Shown: positions 7,546 to 17,674, counted from the first letter of the stretch. The stretch: 36,794 nt of DNA from Clostridia bacterium (GCA_017399035.1 JAFQEM010000003.1:1-36794), one strand, 5' to 3'. Notes: generated by a model not told the origin, from the letters alone. Translations and numbers: made by a program.

Positions 7546-10500
7546 TGAAAAATTTATTAAAAAACAAAACCATCTTAATTGTCTTGTCTTTGATATTTGC
7601 GTTATCGGCGTTCGTTTCTGCGTTCGTCGTGCGCGGTGTGGCTAGAGCGGAATTTTCCGTAGGCAAATTTGAAGATTCTTATTACGTTGGAGACGTGATT
7701 TACGTTCCTGACGCAACTTTCTCGATTGGAGGGCAAGAAGTCCCTGCCGAGTTTGAAATTATTTGTCCTGACGGAGATAAATTTACAAACGACGGTTTAA
7801 CTCTTACTCAATACGGAAACTATACCGTTCGTTATTACGTCAAAAATACCTCTTATTCGCGTTCAGTTTCGTTTAAGGTTGAAAAATTACTTTACGAAAT
7901 TAGCGGAAAGGGTAGCGCGGAATTTGGCTATCATCCGTATCTTGACGAATACGACGAAGGTACTGGAATTACCACTCAACACGGTGGCGTAATAACTTCA
8001 ATAACGCAAGGTTCAAAGTTTGTCCTTAACAAAGTTATAGACCTTTCTAAACTTTCGCCCACTGACCCTATTATAACTTTAAATATTACCCCAACCGAAA
8101 AAGGTTATCTTGATTTTGAAAGAATAAATATGCGTCTTACGGACGTGCACGACCCGTCTAAATTCATTATTATGATTACCAAAGACCAAGAGTGGACTGA
8201 CGGTGATTATCTTTCTTATTCGCTTTGCAATATAAACGATGAAAACGTTTATTATCGCGGTTCTTCAGAATATTCCTCGGGTACGCTTGCGGGGATGGAG
8301 GCGTTGTTTTCCTTCCGTGGAACTCCGGGATATGACCCAGATAACCCCGACGCTTATAAAGAATTTAGAAATTACGCAAACGACACCATAAGTTGGTATA
8401 TTGATTATGCAGAGCAAGATTTGTATATAATCGGTGCAAATAAAGCGCAAAAAAAACTCGTTTGCAATCTTGACGCTACAGGCGCGTGGGATTCTTTCAC
8501 TACGGGTGAAGTTAAACTTGAAATTTACGGAGATACTTACACCAACACTTATGCGAATTTCGTTATTCGTGAAATTGGCGGATGCAATCTTAGTGATAAA
8601 AACCTTGTTGACGAACAAGCGCCTCAAATAACCGTGGATTACGGCGAGTACGATAAGGAAATTCCTAAGGGATTGGTAGATAAGAATTACAAAATTTTTG
8701 ACGCTAGCGCATACGATATCGTTGACGGCTTCGTTGACGTTAAAACGCTAGTTTATAAGAACTATTATACTAATAACAGGATTGCCGTAAACGTTGAAGA
8801 TGGATATTTTAAGCCTACTGAAAAGGGTGTATATACAATTTGTTATACAGCAACGGATAATTTTGACAACGTTGCAGTTGAAGTGGTTGACGTTGAAATT
8901 ACAGACGAGCAAAATCCTATCGTTTTTGAAATAGGCGAGCGCGTTACTGAAGGTAAGCAAAACGTTGCTATTCCGATTGCAGAATATTCAGTTGAAGGTG
9001 GATTTGGTAATAAAAAAGTCGAAATAAACGTAACGTTTGAAGATGAAAACGTAACGGTCAAGGGTGGACAGTTTGTTCCTATGAAAGTAGGAACATACAC
9101 CGTAACTTATTTAGTATCGGACTACGTGGGGCAAGTAGTAACTGAAAACAACTATTACGAGGTAGACGTAGAGTTGAACACGGAGCCGTCGGTTTCAGGT
9201 TCTTTTGAAAACGAGTTTGAGCGTTTCTATATCAAAGGGTTTTCCTACGAAGTTCCCCAAGTTCAAATGTATGTATTTAATCAAGACGGAAAAACTTATA
9301 CTACCCAAACGGCTAACGTAACGGTTGAAAACGGAACTATTACGAACGGCGTTTACGTTCCTTCAACCGAAGGCTTCGTTACCTTTACCTATAAACTTGA
9401 CTCTAGCAAAGGCGAAGGATATAAGGTAACTCGTCCAGTTCACAGTATAAACGATACGAGGGAAGGCTATGAAACACTCCTTGATATGAAAAAGATGTTC
9501 GTTTTAGACGAAGGGGTAACGGCAGGTTACGGCACGGATAAACCGGGATACGCTTATTATCAAGCGTCTAGAGATTCATCTATTAAGTTTGTAAATTCGT
9601 TGTTTGCAGAAAGTTTTTCTATAATGTTATATAACGATAAAGAGATGAGCAACTTAACCGGTATTGACATTACCCTAACTGATAGTCTTAACCCTGAACA
9701 ACAGGTGGTTATCAATCTTATTAAAGCGGGTTCAAAGACGAGTTTGAACGTCAACGGTAAGGGCAAACCTACGGAAATAAATACTCAATTTAAAGGTGAA
9801 CAGTATAGCGTTTCATTAGTAGGTTCTTCGGGCAAACTTACCGTTTCAGGAACTAGCGCGTCTATAAAAGAATACGTTTCCGGTGAAAAATATCAGGGAT
9901 TTTCAAGTAATTTAATTTATTTGGATTTGACGTTTAAGGGAGTTGGCGAAGGTGGATGTCGCGTTTTCGTTAAAGAAGTATGCGCGCATAGTCTTATTAA
10001 AACGGGATATGCAGACTCTGCTGCTCCGTTGATTACGTATCTTGGCAACATTGCAAAGATTGCGGAAAAAGATAGCGTCTACGTTCTACCTGAAGTAGTG
10101 TCGTCAGACGTGGTTTCTCCCGCTCTAAAATCGTTTACGCTTACCGTTAAAAATCCCGACGGAAGTTGCGCAGTTTCTGATAACGTAACACTAAATAACG
10201 TTCCAGTACAAAGATATTCAATAAATTTGGGCGCTTATGGAGAATATATAATAACTTATACTGCAATCGATTATAGTGGAAATTCGGCAACTCGCGATAT
10301 AAGCGTTATGGTTTGCGATTTCGTTGCCCCAACTATTGAACTCACGGGCAATAAGATATTGAGTGCAAAAGTAGGTAATATGGTAAACGTTTGTAAAGCA
10401 ACTTATAAAGATAATTACGGAACTATTAACGAAGATATTGGTTTCTACGTTATGGTTAAAAAGCCTACTGGAAAAATTATAGTATTAGATAGTGGAAAAT

Positions 10501-10622
10501 ATAATTTTATGGCAGACATATCTGGAGAATACGTCGTTTATTATTATGTTTTAGATAGAAGTGAAGACGGTGTTAGCCAAGGCAACGTGGCCATAGAAAG
10601 TTATTCTATCGTAGTGTCTTAA
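7545..10622 (+). CDS. large secreted Ig-like/beta-sandwich protein, copy A (1025 aa)
   Basis: A probable surface or secreted glycan-binding accessory protein; no enzyme motif is visible. A signal peptide of about 35 residues has likely cleavage after VARA. Residues 36-110 look Ig-like (VGDVIYVPDATF...YGNYTVRYYV). Residues 115-345 look like a lectin-type beta-sandwich. Ig-like domains follow near 355-455 (DEQAPQITVDYG...YTATDNFDN), 456-545 and 546-650. A second lectin-like sandwich lies at about 655-820 and two further Ig-like domains at 825-925 and 926-1025, the last opening DFVAPTIELTGN. No anchor motif is seen at the C-terminus. It starts inside the stop codon of permease 2. The 1014-aa protein at 29582 has the same order of domains with clear but limited identity. 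Domain borders are by eye. Confidence 0.85.
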   Translation: MKNLLKNKTILIVLSLIFALSAFVSAFVVRGVARAEFSVGKFEDSYYVGDVIYVPDATFSIGGQEVPAEFEIICPDGDKFTNDGLTLTQYGNYTVRYYVKNTSYSRSVSFKVEKLLYEISGKGSAEFGYHPYLDEYDEGTGITTQHGGVITSITQGSKFVLNKVIDLSKLSPTDPIITLNITPTEKGYLDFERINMRLTDVHDPSKFIIMITKDQEWTDGDYLSYSLCNINDENVYYRGSSEYSSGTLAGMEALFSFRGTPGYDPDNPDAYKEFRNYANDTISWYIDYAEQDLYIIGANKAQKKLVCNLDATGAWDSFTTGEVKLEIYGDTYTNTYANFVIREIGGCNLSDKNLVDEQAPQITVDYGEYDKEIPKGLVDKNYKIFDASAYDIVDGFVDVKTLVYKNYYTNNRIAVNVEDGYFKPTEKGVYTICYTATDNFDNVAVEVVDVEITDEQNPIVFEIGERVTEGKQNVAIPIAEYSVEGGFGNKKVEINVTFEDENVTVKGGQFVPMKVGTYTVTYLVSDYVGQVVTENNYYEVDVELNTEPSVSGSFENEFERFYIKGFSYEVPQVQMYVFNQDGKTYTTQTANVTVENGTITNGVYVPSTEGFVTFTYKLDSSKGEGYKVTRPVHSINDTREGYETLLDMKKMFVLDEGVTAGYGTDKPGYAYYQASRDSSIKFVNSLFAESFSIMLYNDKEMSNLTGIDITLTDSLNPEQQVVINLIKAGSKTSLNVNGKGKPTEINTQFKGEQYSVSLVGSSGKLTVSGTSASIKEYVSGEKYQGFSSNLIYLDLTFKGVGEGGCRVFVKEVCAHSLIKTGYADSAAPLITYLGNIAKIAEKDSVYVLPEVVSSDVVSPALKSFTLTVKNPDGSCAVSDNVTLNNVPVQRYSINLGAYGEYIITYTAIDYSGNSATRDISVMVCDFVAPTIELTGNKILSAKVGNMVNVCKATYKDNYGTINEDIGFYVMVKKPTGKIIVLDSGKYNFMADISGEYVVYYYVLDRSEDGVSQGNVAIESYSIVVS

Positions 10623-10635
10623 TTGGGAGGAGAAT

Positions 10636-12537
10636 ATGAATAAAAAATTTATCAAATTAATTTCGGCAGTACTTGCGCTTACCTGTGTGTTTTCTGCAAC
10701 TGCTTGTGATAGAAACGATAATCAAGGTGGATACGTTGAACCGCCAGTAATCAATGTTCGCCCAGAAGTAACCTTTACTGACGGTGCGTTCGTTGAAAAT
10801 GGGCGCAGTCAATATCAAATAGTACTGCCCACTAATTATCATGCAAAGGAAATGAACGCGGCAAACGAGTTTAATACGCTCTTTTCAATGTCAACTGGTT
10901 TTGAACTTCCAATCATTACAGACGATATGGTTGACTATAACACGACGGATAAATTCATTTCTTTAGGACAAACCGAATATCTCGAAAAGTTTAACGTTAA
11001 ACCTGATTACGCAGAACTTTCCACGCAGGGATACATTGTAAAGAGAATTGACAACTGCGTGGTAATTTCGGGCGCAACTAAAGACGGTTTTGGAACTATT
11101 TACGGCGTGTATGATTTTCTTGCTCGTCAAATCGATTACGAATGTTATGCTGAAGACGAGGTGTACGTTAAAGAAATTACGGACGTAAATCTCGTTGACG
11201 TGAATATTAAAGATAAGCCAGACATTGCAAACGCTTTAAGATGCGGTGGTTGCTATTCGGGAAATATAGACTTTCAAAATCGTCATCGTTTCGTAGGCAA
11301 CGCCGACTTGTTTAAGGGCAATATGACGATGTTCCATAGTTCTTTCCACTTTATGCCACCAGAAAAATATAAAAGCACACACCCTGATTGGTATAGCACG
11401 AACGATAAACAAATTTGTTACACCGCGCGTGGTAATCAAGTAGAATATGAGGCGTTGATTGAAGAATTGTTCCAAGTTTTCCTTAAGGAAATAGAGAAAA
11501 CTCCGGAAATAAATCACATAGGTTTTTCTATGGAAGACGAGGTGGGAGAAATTTGCGGTTGTAAGAAATGTAAAGATTTAAAGAGTTATTTTGGAGATTC
11601 TTACGCTGCCATTATAGTAAACTTTATGAACGATTTGTCAGATAAGTTTGAAAACTATTACGAGCAAATAGGCGTTGAAAAAGAACTCAACTTTATGTTC
11701 TTTTCGTATAAAGAAACTTTTAACCCTCCGTCGAAAAATATAGAAGAAGCAACTTGTAAAGATAACGTATATCCCTTCGTTTGTACTTTTAACGCAAATA
11801 GGGTTGCAAGTTTTGATAGTAAAGAAAACGCTGCTTTACAAAGTGCGCTTGAAGGTTGGTCAAAGGTTTGTAAAAAGATGGCGTTCTGGACGTACTCTGC
11901 AAACTACAACAACTATATTTTCCCGCACGACCCCTTTAACTGCTTGCAAGACAACTTAAAATATTTGAAAAAGTTTAACCCGGTTTATTATAAAAACGAA
12001 GGCGTGGGGGACAACTATAACACCACTGGTTTTATACAACTAAAGTATTATCTTGAATCAAAACTCGCTTGGGATACTGAATTAAATATGGAAGCGCTTA
12101 TAAAGGATTATTTCGTACACTACTTTAAAGACGCGTCTGATATTATGTACGAATTCTTTACTCGTTATCGTCTTGCTCTTGCAAGGATGTATAACGAATA
12201 CGGATGGACTCACTACGATAATTCTAATTTTCCTGCAAAAAATCTTTCTTTTGGCGAATTGCGGGTTTGGCAAGAATATATTAACAGAGCGTACGGGGCA
12301 ATAGAATACTTGAAAGAAACGGATGTAGAAACTTATAATAAACTTTACAAAAGAATCGCTTTAGAAAGTATAACCGTTGATTATACTATTATGTATCTTT
12401 ATAGGGGTAAATTCCTTTCCGAAAAAGAAAAGACTGAAACTCGTGAAAGATTAAAGGCAAATAGCATTTTAACGAATCTCATTTGGGCAGACGACTACGG
12501 AAACAGGTTCGTTGATGTTGTTGACAATTTGAAATAA
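10636..12537 (+). CDS. DUF4838-like lipoprotein, copy A (633 aa), putative glycoside hydrolase
   Basis: A surface lipoprotein; the signal peptide ends in FSATAC (Cys24). Residues 55-190 resemble the small alpha/beta domain that precedes many glycosidase barrels (FISLGQ, GYIVKRIDNCVVISGATKDGFGTIYGVYDFL). The rest resembles DUF4838, a family often linked to glycan loci: HPDWYS at 249-254 followed by QICYTARGN, then SMEDEVGEICGCKKC with Cys307, Cys309 and Cys312. The acidic residues just before the cysteine cluster could be catalytic, and the cysteines could form a disulfide or bind metal; both ideas are inference. The paralogue at 32635 keeps the layout. The ATG follows GGGAGGAG. It is co-transcribed with the importer, consistent with outer-surface processing or binding of the imported glycan. 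Confidence 0.8.
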   Translation: MNKKFIKLISAVLALTCVFSATACDRNDNQGGYVEPPVINVRPEVTFTDGAFVENGRSQYQIVLPTNYHAKEMNAANEFNTLFSMSTGFELPIITDDMVDYNTTDKFISLGQTEYLEKFNVKPDYAELSTQGYIVKRIDNCVVISGATKDGFGTIYGVYDFLARQIDYECYAEDEVYVKEITDVNLVDVNIKDKPDIANALRCGGCYSGNIDFQNRHRFVGNADLFKGNMTMFHSSFHFMPPEKYKSTHPDWYSTNDKQICYTARGNQVEYEALIEELFQVFLKEIEKTPEINHIGFSMEDEVGEICGCKKCKDLKSYFGDSYAAIIVNFMNDLSDKFENYYEQIGVEKELNFMFFSYKETFNPPSKNIEEATCKDNVYPFVCTFNANRVASFDSKENAALQSALEGWSKVCKKMAFWTYSANYNNYIFPHDPFNCLQDNLKYLKKFNPVYYKNEGVGDNYNTTGFIQLKYYLESKLAWDTELNMEALIKDYFVHYFKDASDIMYEFFTRYRLALARMYNEYGWTHYDNSNFPAKNLSFGELRVWQEYINRAYGAIEYLKETDVETYNKLYKRIALESITVDYTIMYLYRGKFLSEKEKTETRERLKANSILTNLIWADDYGNRFVDVVDNLK

Positions 12538-12547
12538 GGAGAAAACG

Positions 12548-15500
12548 ATGAAGAAGTTTAGAATATTTACTTTTATTTTAGCGATAGTCTGTATTTGCTC
12601 AACGGCGTTGGGCTTAATTAGTTGTAAAAAAGACGATTCTCAAGGAGGGCAAACGCCACCGCCCGTTGAAAAACCTTTTGACTTTGAACTTTACAAATAT
12701 AATTTAAGCCTTACGATAGGCGCAACTTATAAACTTGGCGTTAAAGGAGAAATAAACGACCAAATAGTTTTTTCTTCTGAAGACCCCACCGTGGCAAGTA
12801 TTGACGCAAACGGCTTAATTATAGCGGAAGGCATAGGCACTACTAAAATATTGGTAATAATCAACGAAGTAGTTAAAGAGTGTAAAGTAAAAGTTTCTGA
12901 TTCGAGTGAATGTCCTCATATAGACGTTTATAACGTTTCAGAAAGTGAGAATTTAAGACTTTTCGTAAATGGCGAATATTCAATCGATAGTGCAGTAATT
13001 TATATGGGTAAAGACGTGGGCGCGCAAGTTTCTCTTTCTTCTAGTGATGCGCAAACGGTTTCAGTAAACGGAAACGTTTTGAAGGGGCTTAAAACGGGTG
13101 TGGCAGAAATTACCGCAACGGCAACCTATAAAACGTGGACGGCGGAAACTAAATTTACCGTTGAAGTTGTTAGAAACGTTGCCGTATATTTAGACGCAAC
13201 CAGTTTAGAGATGTCTTATTCTAACGCTGTAGGTCAAATTAAAGAATATACTTTCGCGCAACCCGTAGTAACGGTTGACGGACAAAACGTAACTAATAAT
13301 CAAGTAGAGTGGGAATCGCTTGATAATGAGATTGCAACCGTTACAAACGGAAAGGTGACTGCGATTTCAGTGGGAACAACTGAAGTGCGTGCAGTATACA
13401 CTTTGGAGGACGTTAAATATTGGGCGTATGCAACCGTTGAGGTAGTAGACCCTTATTTGAAGAAAATCGAAAGTGCAACTTACGACGACGAAGTTAAAAT
13501 TATTAAGTGGAGCACCGTTGATTATGCGGATAAATATCAAGTTGAAATTGACGGAAAAACAATAGAAACGGATAAAACAGAATTTAGTACTAAAGATTAT
13601 TTTGGTAGTTATACGGTAAAAATTACCGCTTTTTCCGACAAAGAAGATGTAGTTGATAGTCCAATATATCAATTACCTATAAACATTACTAGTTTCAATA
13701 TTGAAGACAGAGCCTTAGTTGCCGATCAATACGAATGCGTAATAACTGAAGAAACCGAGTTCAACGAATTGTTTGAGGAAAAGATTTATTTAGTTAAAAA
13801 GGGTAGCGCAACGCCTTTTAACAACGCAGAAACGTTTGGTTATATGTTTAGAAAGATATACTTTACTCCAAGCGCGGCAGGTTTTTCGAGCATTAAAGCG
13901 TGGTTAAATTCTGCGCTTATTGACAAAGAAGAAAGTACTGCTAGATACGCTAGTGGGGCAATAACCTTTTGGGCATACGCTATAGAAAAAGTAACGTTTA
14001 GAATTTCTTATACCGATATGAACGGAGATAACGCGGTTCTTGCATCGCAAGAAATTCCTGCCCATCAATGGACTAAAGTTACACTTCAACTTACGGACAG
14101 CAAGTGTTTTAGATTTATAACCTTTATGACTAGTTCTGCGGACTTCTATTTTAAGGATTTGTGCATAAGCACTATAGATTATAGTGGAAAAGATTATTCA
14201 AACTGTGCTTTCTTTAAGGGGTGGAAGATGCAATCTTATATCGACGCCATTGCTCAAGTTAGCACGGAAGAAGATTTGTCTAGTTATAAAGATACTATTT
14301 TAATTGGTAGAGAAACTTACGGATATCTTTCAGATAATGATAAGTCTAGACTTGTAAATTACGATAAATTCTGCGAGGTTGAGCAGGCTTTCTATTCGCA
14401 AAAGGCACAAGAAATAGAAAGCGCAATTAATAACGCAGGCGATATGCAAAGAGTAAAAGACGCAAGAAAAAAATACGAATCAGCACTTGACGCAGTTAAA
14501 AAAGCCGTTGACAATTACGAAACGTTAAAGCAAAAAGAAATTAACGTGTTAATTACTGGCTTGGAAGGGATTACTCCGTTAACGGTAGAACACGAATCAG
14601 AACTTAAAGAGTTAAGAAAGTTTTATGATGGACTGGTTGACGAAGTTAAAAATTCTTCTACAATGACAAACGCTTACGAACGTTTGGTTGAATATGAAGA
14701 AAATATGCTTTCTCTTAAGGTTGGCGAAGTTAAAAATCTTATAGCCGATTTACCAGAGAGTACAAAGGTTGAATCGGCTGACGCGGAAAAAGTTTATTTG
14801 GCAAGAGAAAAATACTCCGCGCTTCCAGAAGAGTATAAATCGCAAATTAGCAAGAGTGAACTTGATAAATTACTTGCGTGCGAAAAGACGCTTAATTTCT
14901 GTCTTGCGCAAATTGCCATTGACAATTTGCCAGAAGTGAAAACTCTTTCTAGAGAAGACGCAATGGTGCTTTATAACGTGCTTATCGCGTATAATCAACT
15001 CAATGACGAACAAAAGGCAATGATAAGCAACGTTAAAAAGTTGACAGATTCAATAACTGCGTTTGAAGGACTTTATCAAACAGTTGCAACTTATGGCACA
15101 GAATTTAGCTCGCAGTTAATCACTCCGCATTCAAGCGACTCTTTCTGGGCGATTGAAACGATTAGCGACGTGTTTTCTACTGAAAAGGCGCTTAACTACA
15201 ATTCAACTTATTTTTATGCCGGCGAGTTTGGAAACTTGGTTAAAATTAACGTAAAAGTAAACACGCCACATCCCGCTAACGAAACCGGCGGATTGCAAAA
15301 CAGTTGGGCAGTTGCTTATGATTTCGCAAGTCTAAAGGCAAAAATGGAAGACGTGGGCGCAGAAAGCGCAACCGTTCGCATTTATTTGAATAAAAATGGA
15401 ACGTCGCAAGTTTATATAGGCACTTACGATAAGTCGAAAGGTGGCTTATTGTTTGATTTGAAATCGGGGTGGAACGAAATTACAATCACCAAAGCGCAAA

Positions 15501-16738
15501 TTGATTTAATCGTTTCAAATAATTGTAATATGATATGTAAAGACCACATCGGCGCGGTTGAACTTTGGATAAGTGATTTCTTCTTGAATTTACCCGATGC
15601 TCGTTATAAAATCGTTGAAGTGCAAATTGAAAAACTCAAAAAGACGCTAGACGTAAACGCCCTTAAAGAGCAAGATTACGTTTTAATTTACGGCGCGTTT
15701 GCAAATTATAACGCGCTTACAAACGAAGATAAACAAAATGTTTCTAACTACGCGGATTTGACCGCGCTAGATAGTGCGTTTAAGCAGAATTACGACGTAC
15801 AAATTCTTTACGGGGCAACCGAACAAGAAGGTAACGTCCGTGGTGACGGTAGCGAAAAGCGTTTGGATTTAAGTTATGCCAACGACTTGTTATACGGACC
15901 TACCTTAAAAGGTACTTACACTTATCTAATAAATCAGAATAATAGCACGATTCATTTTGCGGGTGACATTACGACTAGGCGTTTAGGGTATAATATTTGT
16001 TTTGGCATTAAAGCCAGTCAAGATTTAACCTTGAAACATTGGACTGGTAGCACTTATTCTGAAATAACTAGTTTAATTGCAAACGAATGGAAACACGTTT
16101 CCGTTCCTTATTCAAGCGTAATAATTGCTCAACAACAATTCACTACGGGTATACGTGACGCGTGGACGTTGAACGCTCAAGGTTTAAAATCCGGTCAGTC
16201 TATAGAAGTTTCCGCAATATTCGCTATCAAGGATAAAAAGGCGTATGCAGACGTTAAACAGGTTTTTGGCAACGACTTATCAACTGCTTTTACAACTTGG
16301 GAAGGCGTTGAAGGTGCAGACACTTTCTCTGCAATAGAAACCATAAGTACGGTAACTGACCAAACTTACGGCAACGTGGTGAAAATTGATATCACTGAAG
16401 GCAATCATGCGAATACTGATGTTAATAGACATTGGTGGGTGAACGTAAATTATGCAAAAGTTCTTGAGATGATGGAATTAACCGGTAAGGATACCGTTAA
16501 ATTCTATATTCGTTACGAAACGTCGGTTACGGGTAGAAATGCAGACTGGATTCGCCTAGACGGGACTACTAGTGATAGTTCTGGCAACTGGATAGAGATA
16601 AGAAACAATGGAGAGTGGCAAGAATTTACTTTAACTAAACAACAAATAGAAAATTTTAGTAAATCGGCTTGGACGTATACTTACGCTGGCGGAATTCCGT
16701 TAACTTTCTACGTTACTGATTTCTATTTCGTAGATTAA
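12548..16738 (+). CDS. large Big2-domain surface lipoprotein (1396 aa)
   Basis: A cell-surface, probably glycan-binding, multidomain lipoprotein. The lipobox ends at LGLISC (Cys26), then a Gly/Pro linker. Three Big2-type Ig-like domains lie at about 48-117 (FSSEDPTVASIDANGLI), 130-208 and 210-300 (WESLDNEIATVTNGKV), with a fibronectin-III-like segment at about 303-380. A carbohydrate-binding-like sandwich follows (390-545), then a long helical stalk (560-850), a module starting DSFWAIETIS (862-1020), another helical piece, a region starting VQILYGATEQEG (about 1090) and a C-terminal module (1260-1396). The parts from about 1030 on match the 815-aa protein, and the final 414 bp are about 96% identical to its end. 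TAAGGAG precedes the ATG. It is the last gene of locus A. No catalytic motif is seen. Confidence 0.85.
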   Translation: MKKFRIFTFILAIVCICSTALGLISCKKDDSQGGQTPPPVEKPFDFELYKYNLSLTIGATYKLGVKGEINDQIVFSSEDPTVASIDANGLIIAEGIGTTKILVIINEVVKECKVKVSDSSECPHIDVYNVSESENLRLFVNGEYSIDSAVIYMGKDVGAQVSLSSSDAQTVSVNGNVLKGLKTGVAEITATATYKTWTAETKFTVEVVRNVAVYLDATSLEMSYSNAVGQIKEYTFAQPVVTVDGQNVTNNQVEWESLDNEIATVTNGKVTAISVGTTEVRAVYTLEDVKYWAYATVEVVDPYLKKIESATYDDEVKIIKWSTVDYADKYQVEIDGKTIETDKTEFSTKDYFGSYTVKITAFSDKEDVVDSPIYQLPINITSFNIEDRALVADQYECVITEETEFNELFEEKIYLVKKGSATPFNNAETFGYMFRKIYFTPSAAGFSSIKAWLNSALIDKEESTARYASGAITFWAYAIEKVTFRISYTDMNGDNAVLASQEIPAHQWTKVTLQLTDSKCFRFITFMTSSADFYFKDLCISTIDYSGKDYSNCAFFKGWKMQSYIDAIAQVSTEEDLSSYKDTILIGRETYGYLSDNDKSRLVNYDKFCEVEQAFYSQKAQEIESAINNAGDMQRVKDARKKYESALDAVKKAVDNYETLKQKEINVLITGLEGITPLTVEHESELKELRKFYDGLVDEVKNSSTMTNAYERLVEYEENMLSLKVGEVKNLIADLPESTKVESADAEKVYLAREKYSALPEEYKSQISKSELDKLLACEKTLNFCLAQIAIDNLPEVKTLSREDAMVLYNVLIAYNQLNDEQKAMISNVKKLTDSITAFEGLYQTVATYGTEFSSQLITPHSSDSFWAIETISDVFSTEKALNYNSTYFYAGEFGNLVKINVKVNTPHPANETGGLQNSWAVAYDFASLKAKMEDVGAESATVRIYLNKNGTSQVYIGTYDKSKGGLLFDLKSGWNEITITKAQIDLIVSNNCNMICKDHIGAVELWISDFFLNLPDARYKIVEVQIEKLKKTLDVNALKEQDYVLIYGAFANYNALTNEDKQNVSNYADLTALDSAFKQNYDVQILYGATEQEGNVRGDGSEKRLDLSYANDLLYGPTLKGTYTYLINQNNSTIHFAGDITTRRLGYNICFGIKASQDLTLKHWTGSTYSEITSLIANEWKHVSVPYSSVIIAQQQFTTGIRDAWTLNAQGLKSGQSIEVSAIFAIKDKKAYADVKQVFGNDLSTAFTTWEGVEGADTFSAIETISTVTDQTYGNVVKIDITEGNHANTDVNRHWWVNVNYAKVLEMMELTGKDTVKFYIRYETSVTGRNADWIRLDGTTSDSSGNWIEIRNNGEWQEFTLTKQQIENFSKSAWTYTYAGGIPLTFYVTDFYFVD
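16325..16738 (+). repeat. 414-bp direct repeat, copy 2 (C-terminal module)
   Basis: Partner of 3311-3724: constant offset, 17 mismatches by my manual alignment, no gaps, both ending at TTAA with the stop codon. Most of the amino-acid changes are conservative or lie in loops, for example NANTGVN against HANTDVN. The repeat covers residues 1260-1396 of the 1396-aa protein. Confidence 0.93.
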
Positions 16739-16745
16739 AAAGAAA

Positions 16746-16773
16746 CACCCCGAAACGATTTCGTTTCGGGGTG
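16746..16773. terminator. bidirectional terminator between locus A and the first AraC gene
   Basis: Perfect 13-bp arms (16746-16758 and 16761-16773) around a very short loop, lying between the convergent ends of the 1396-aa gene and the AraC gene at 16789. Read on the - strand it is followed by a T-rich stretch (TTTCTTTTT), a good rho-independent terminator for the regulator. On + there is no U-tract, but the strong stem may still stop or stabilise the operon transcript. Confidence 0.8.
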
Positions 16774-16788
16774 AAAAAATGATAAAAT

Positions 16789-17628
16789 TTAGAATCTTTT
16801 CTTTCTAAAATCAGAAGGACTTTCTCCAGTAATTTTTCTAAACATTTTAGAAAAATAAAGCGGGTCGTCGAAGTTGAGGTCGTAAGCAATTTCGCTAATC
16901 GTTTTATCTGTGTTTAAAAGTTGAAGTTGCGCGTTAGATATTTTTAATGCATTGAAATATTTGGTGGGAGTAGTATTTTTATAAAGTTTAAAATATTTTA
17001 CAAAGGTAACTTTAGACATATTGCACATAGTGGCGTATTCGTCAATAGATAAAATTTTATACATAAAGTTATCGTGCATATGATTTATTGCAGTCGAAAT
17101 TTTATTGTTAGCAGACTTTAAGTTTGGATAATAATATTTTGCGTGTATGCGCGCAAAGAGATTGAGAAAAAGAATTTTTTTGTAAGTCATATTCTTAAAA
17201 CCGTTTTTTTTGAAGTCTTTTATCATCAACTTACAAGTGTCAATAAACTCTAAAAAATTTCCCACTTTGTAAACGGTTTCAGTGATTTTCAAATCTTCCA
17301 AAATCTCTTTGACCTTGGTTCCGTTAAAATAAATGTAATAACGGGCGTTAATGTCGTCGCCATGATAAAAGATATTGTGGTATGAATTTGGTGGAAAAAT
17401 AATTACTGAACCTGCATTTAAAACGTGTTTTTCATTGTTTATCGTTACCGTAGCAACGCCTTCGTGAATATACAAGACCATACCGTGTACTTCTTTTCGT
17501 TTGTGGGTGTATGGTGCGCGTTCTCCTATAAAAAAACCGCAGTTGCAAACAGCTATATCTTCGTCATAAACTATTGGCGAAATATCATTTGCGTAGTGAA
17601 ACATTATTTCTCCGTTTGACTTAACCAT
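16789..17628 (-). CDS. AraC-family transcriptional regulator 1
   Basis: A probable sugar-responsive DNA-binding regulator of 279 residues, the usual size for the family. The N-terminal half is a cupin-type effector domain (VLNAGSVIIFPPNSYHNI). The last 100 residues carry the two helix-turn-helix units: SIDEYATMCNMSKVTFVKYF, then TISEIAYDLNFDDPLYFSKM with the signature ending FRKITGESPSDFRKKR. The ATG at 17628 is preceded by AGAGGTG and by a near-consensus promoter. It is convergent with locus A and divergent from the GH106-like gene, so the likely targets are that gene and/or locus A. Two inverted repeats in the shared upstream region are candidate operators. The effector sugar is unknown. 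Confidence 0.93.
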   Translation of the reverse strand: MVKSNGEIMFHYANDISPIVYDEDIAVCNCGFFIGERAPYTHKRKEVHGMVLYIHEGVATVTINNEKHVLNAGSVIIFPPNSYHNIFYHGDDINARYYIYFNGTKVKEILEDLKITETVYKVGNFLEFIDTCKLMIKDFKKNGFKNMTYKKILFLNLFARIHAKYYYPNLKSANNKISTAINHMHDNFMYKILSIDEYATMCNMSKVTFVKYFKLYKNTTPTKYFNALKISNAQLQLLNTDKTISEIAYDLNFDDPLYFSKMFRKITGESPSDFRKKRF

Positions 17629-17645
17629 AAATCACCTCTAATATA

Positions 17646-17674
17646 ATTCTATCGTAGGATATATACGTTGTCAA
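17646..17674 (-). promoter_or_regulatory. sigma-A-type promoter of AraC regulator 1
   Basis: On the - strand, TTGACA (17674-17669) and TAGAAT (17651-17646) are separated by 17 bp. The start site would fall near 17639, giving a leader of about 11 nt that just includes the AGGTG ribosome binding site. Confidence 0.85.

Noticed and set aside
8265-8627. - strand open frame of 120 codons inside the 1025-aa gene
   Set aside because: Antisense shadow of a long coding gene with continuous homology to its paralogue; no independent support.
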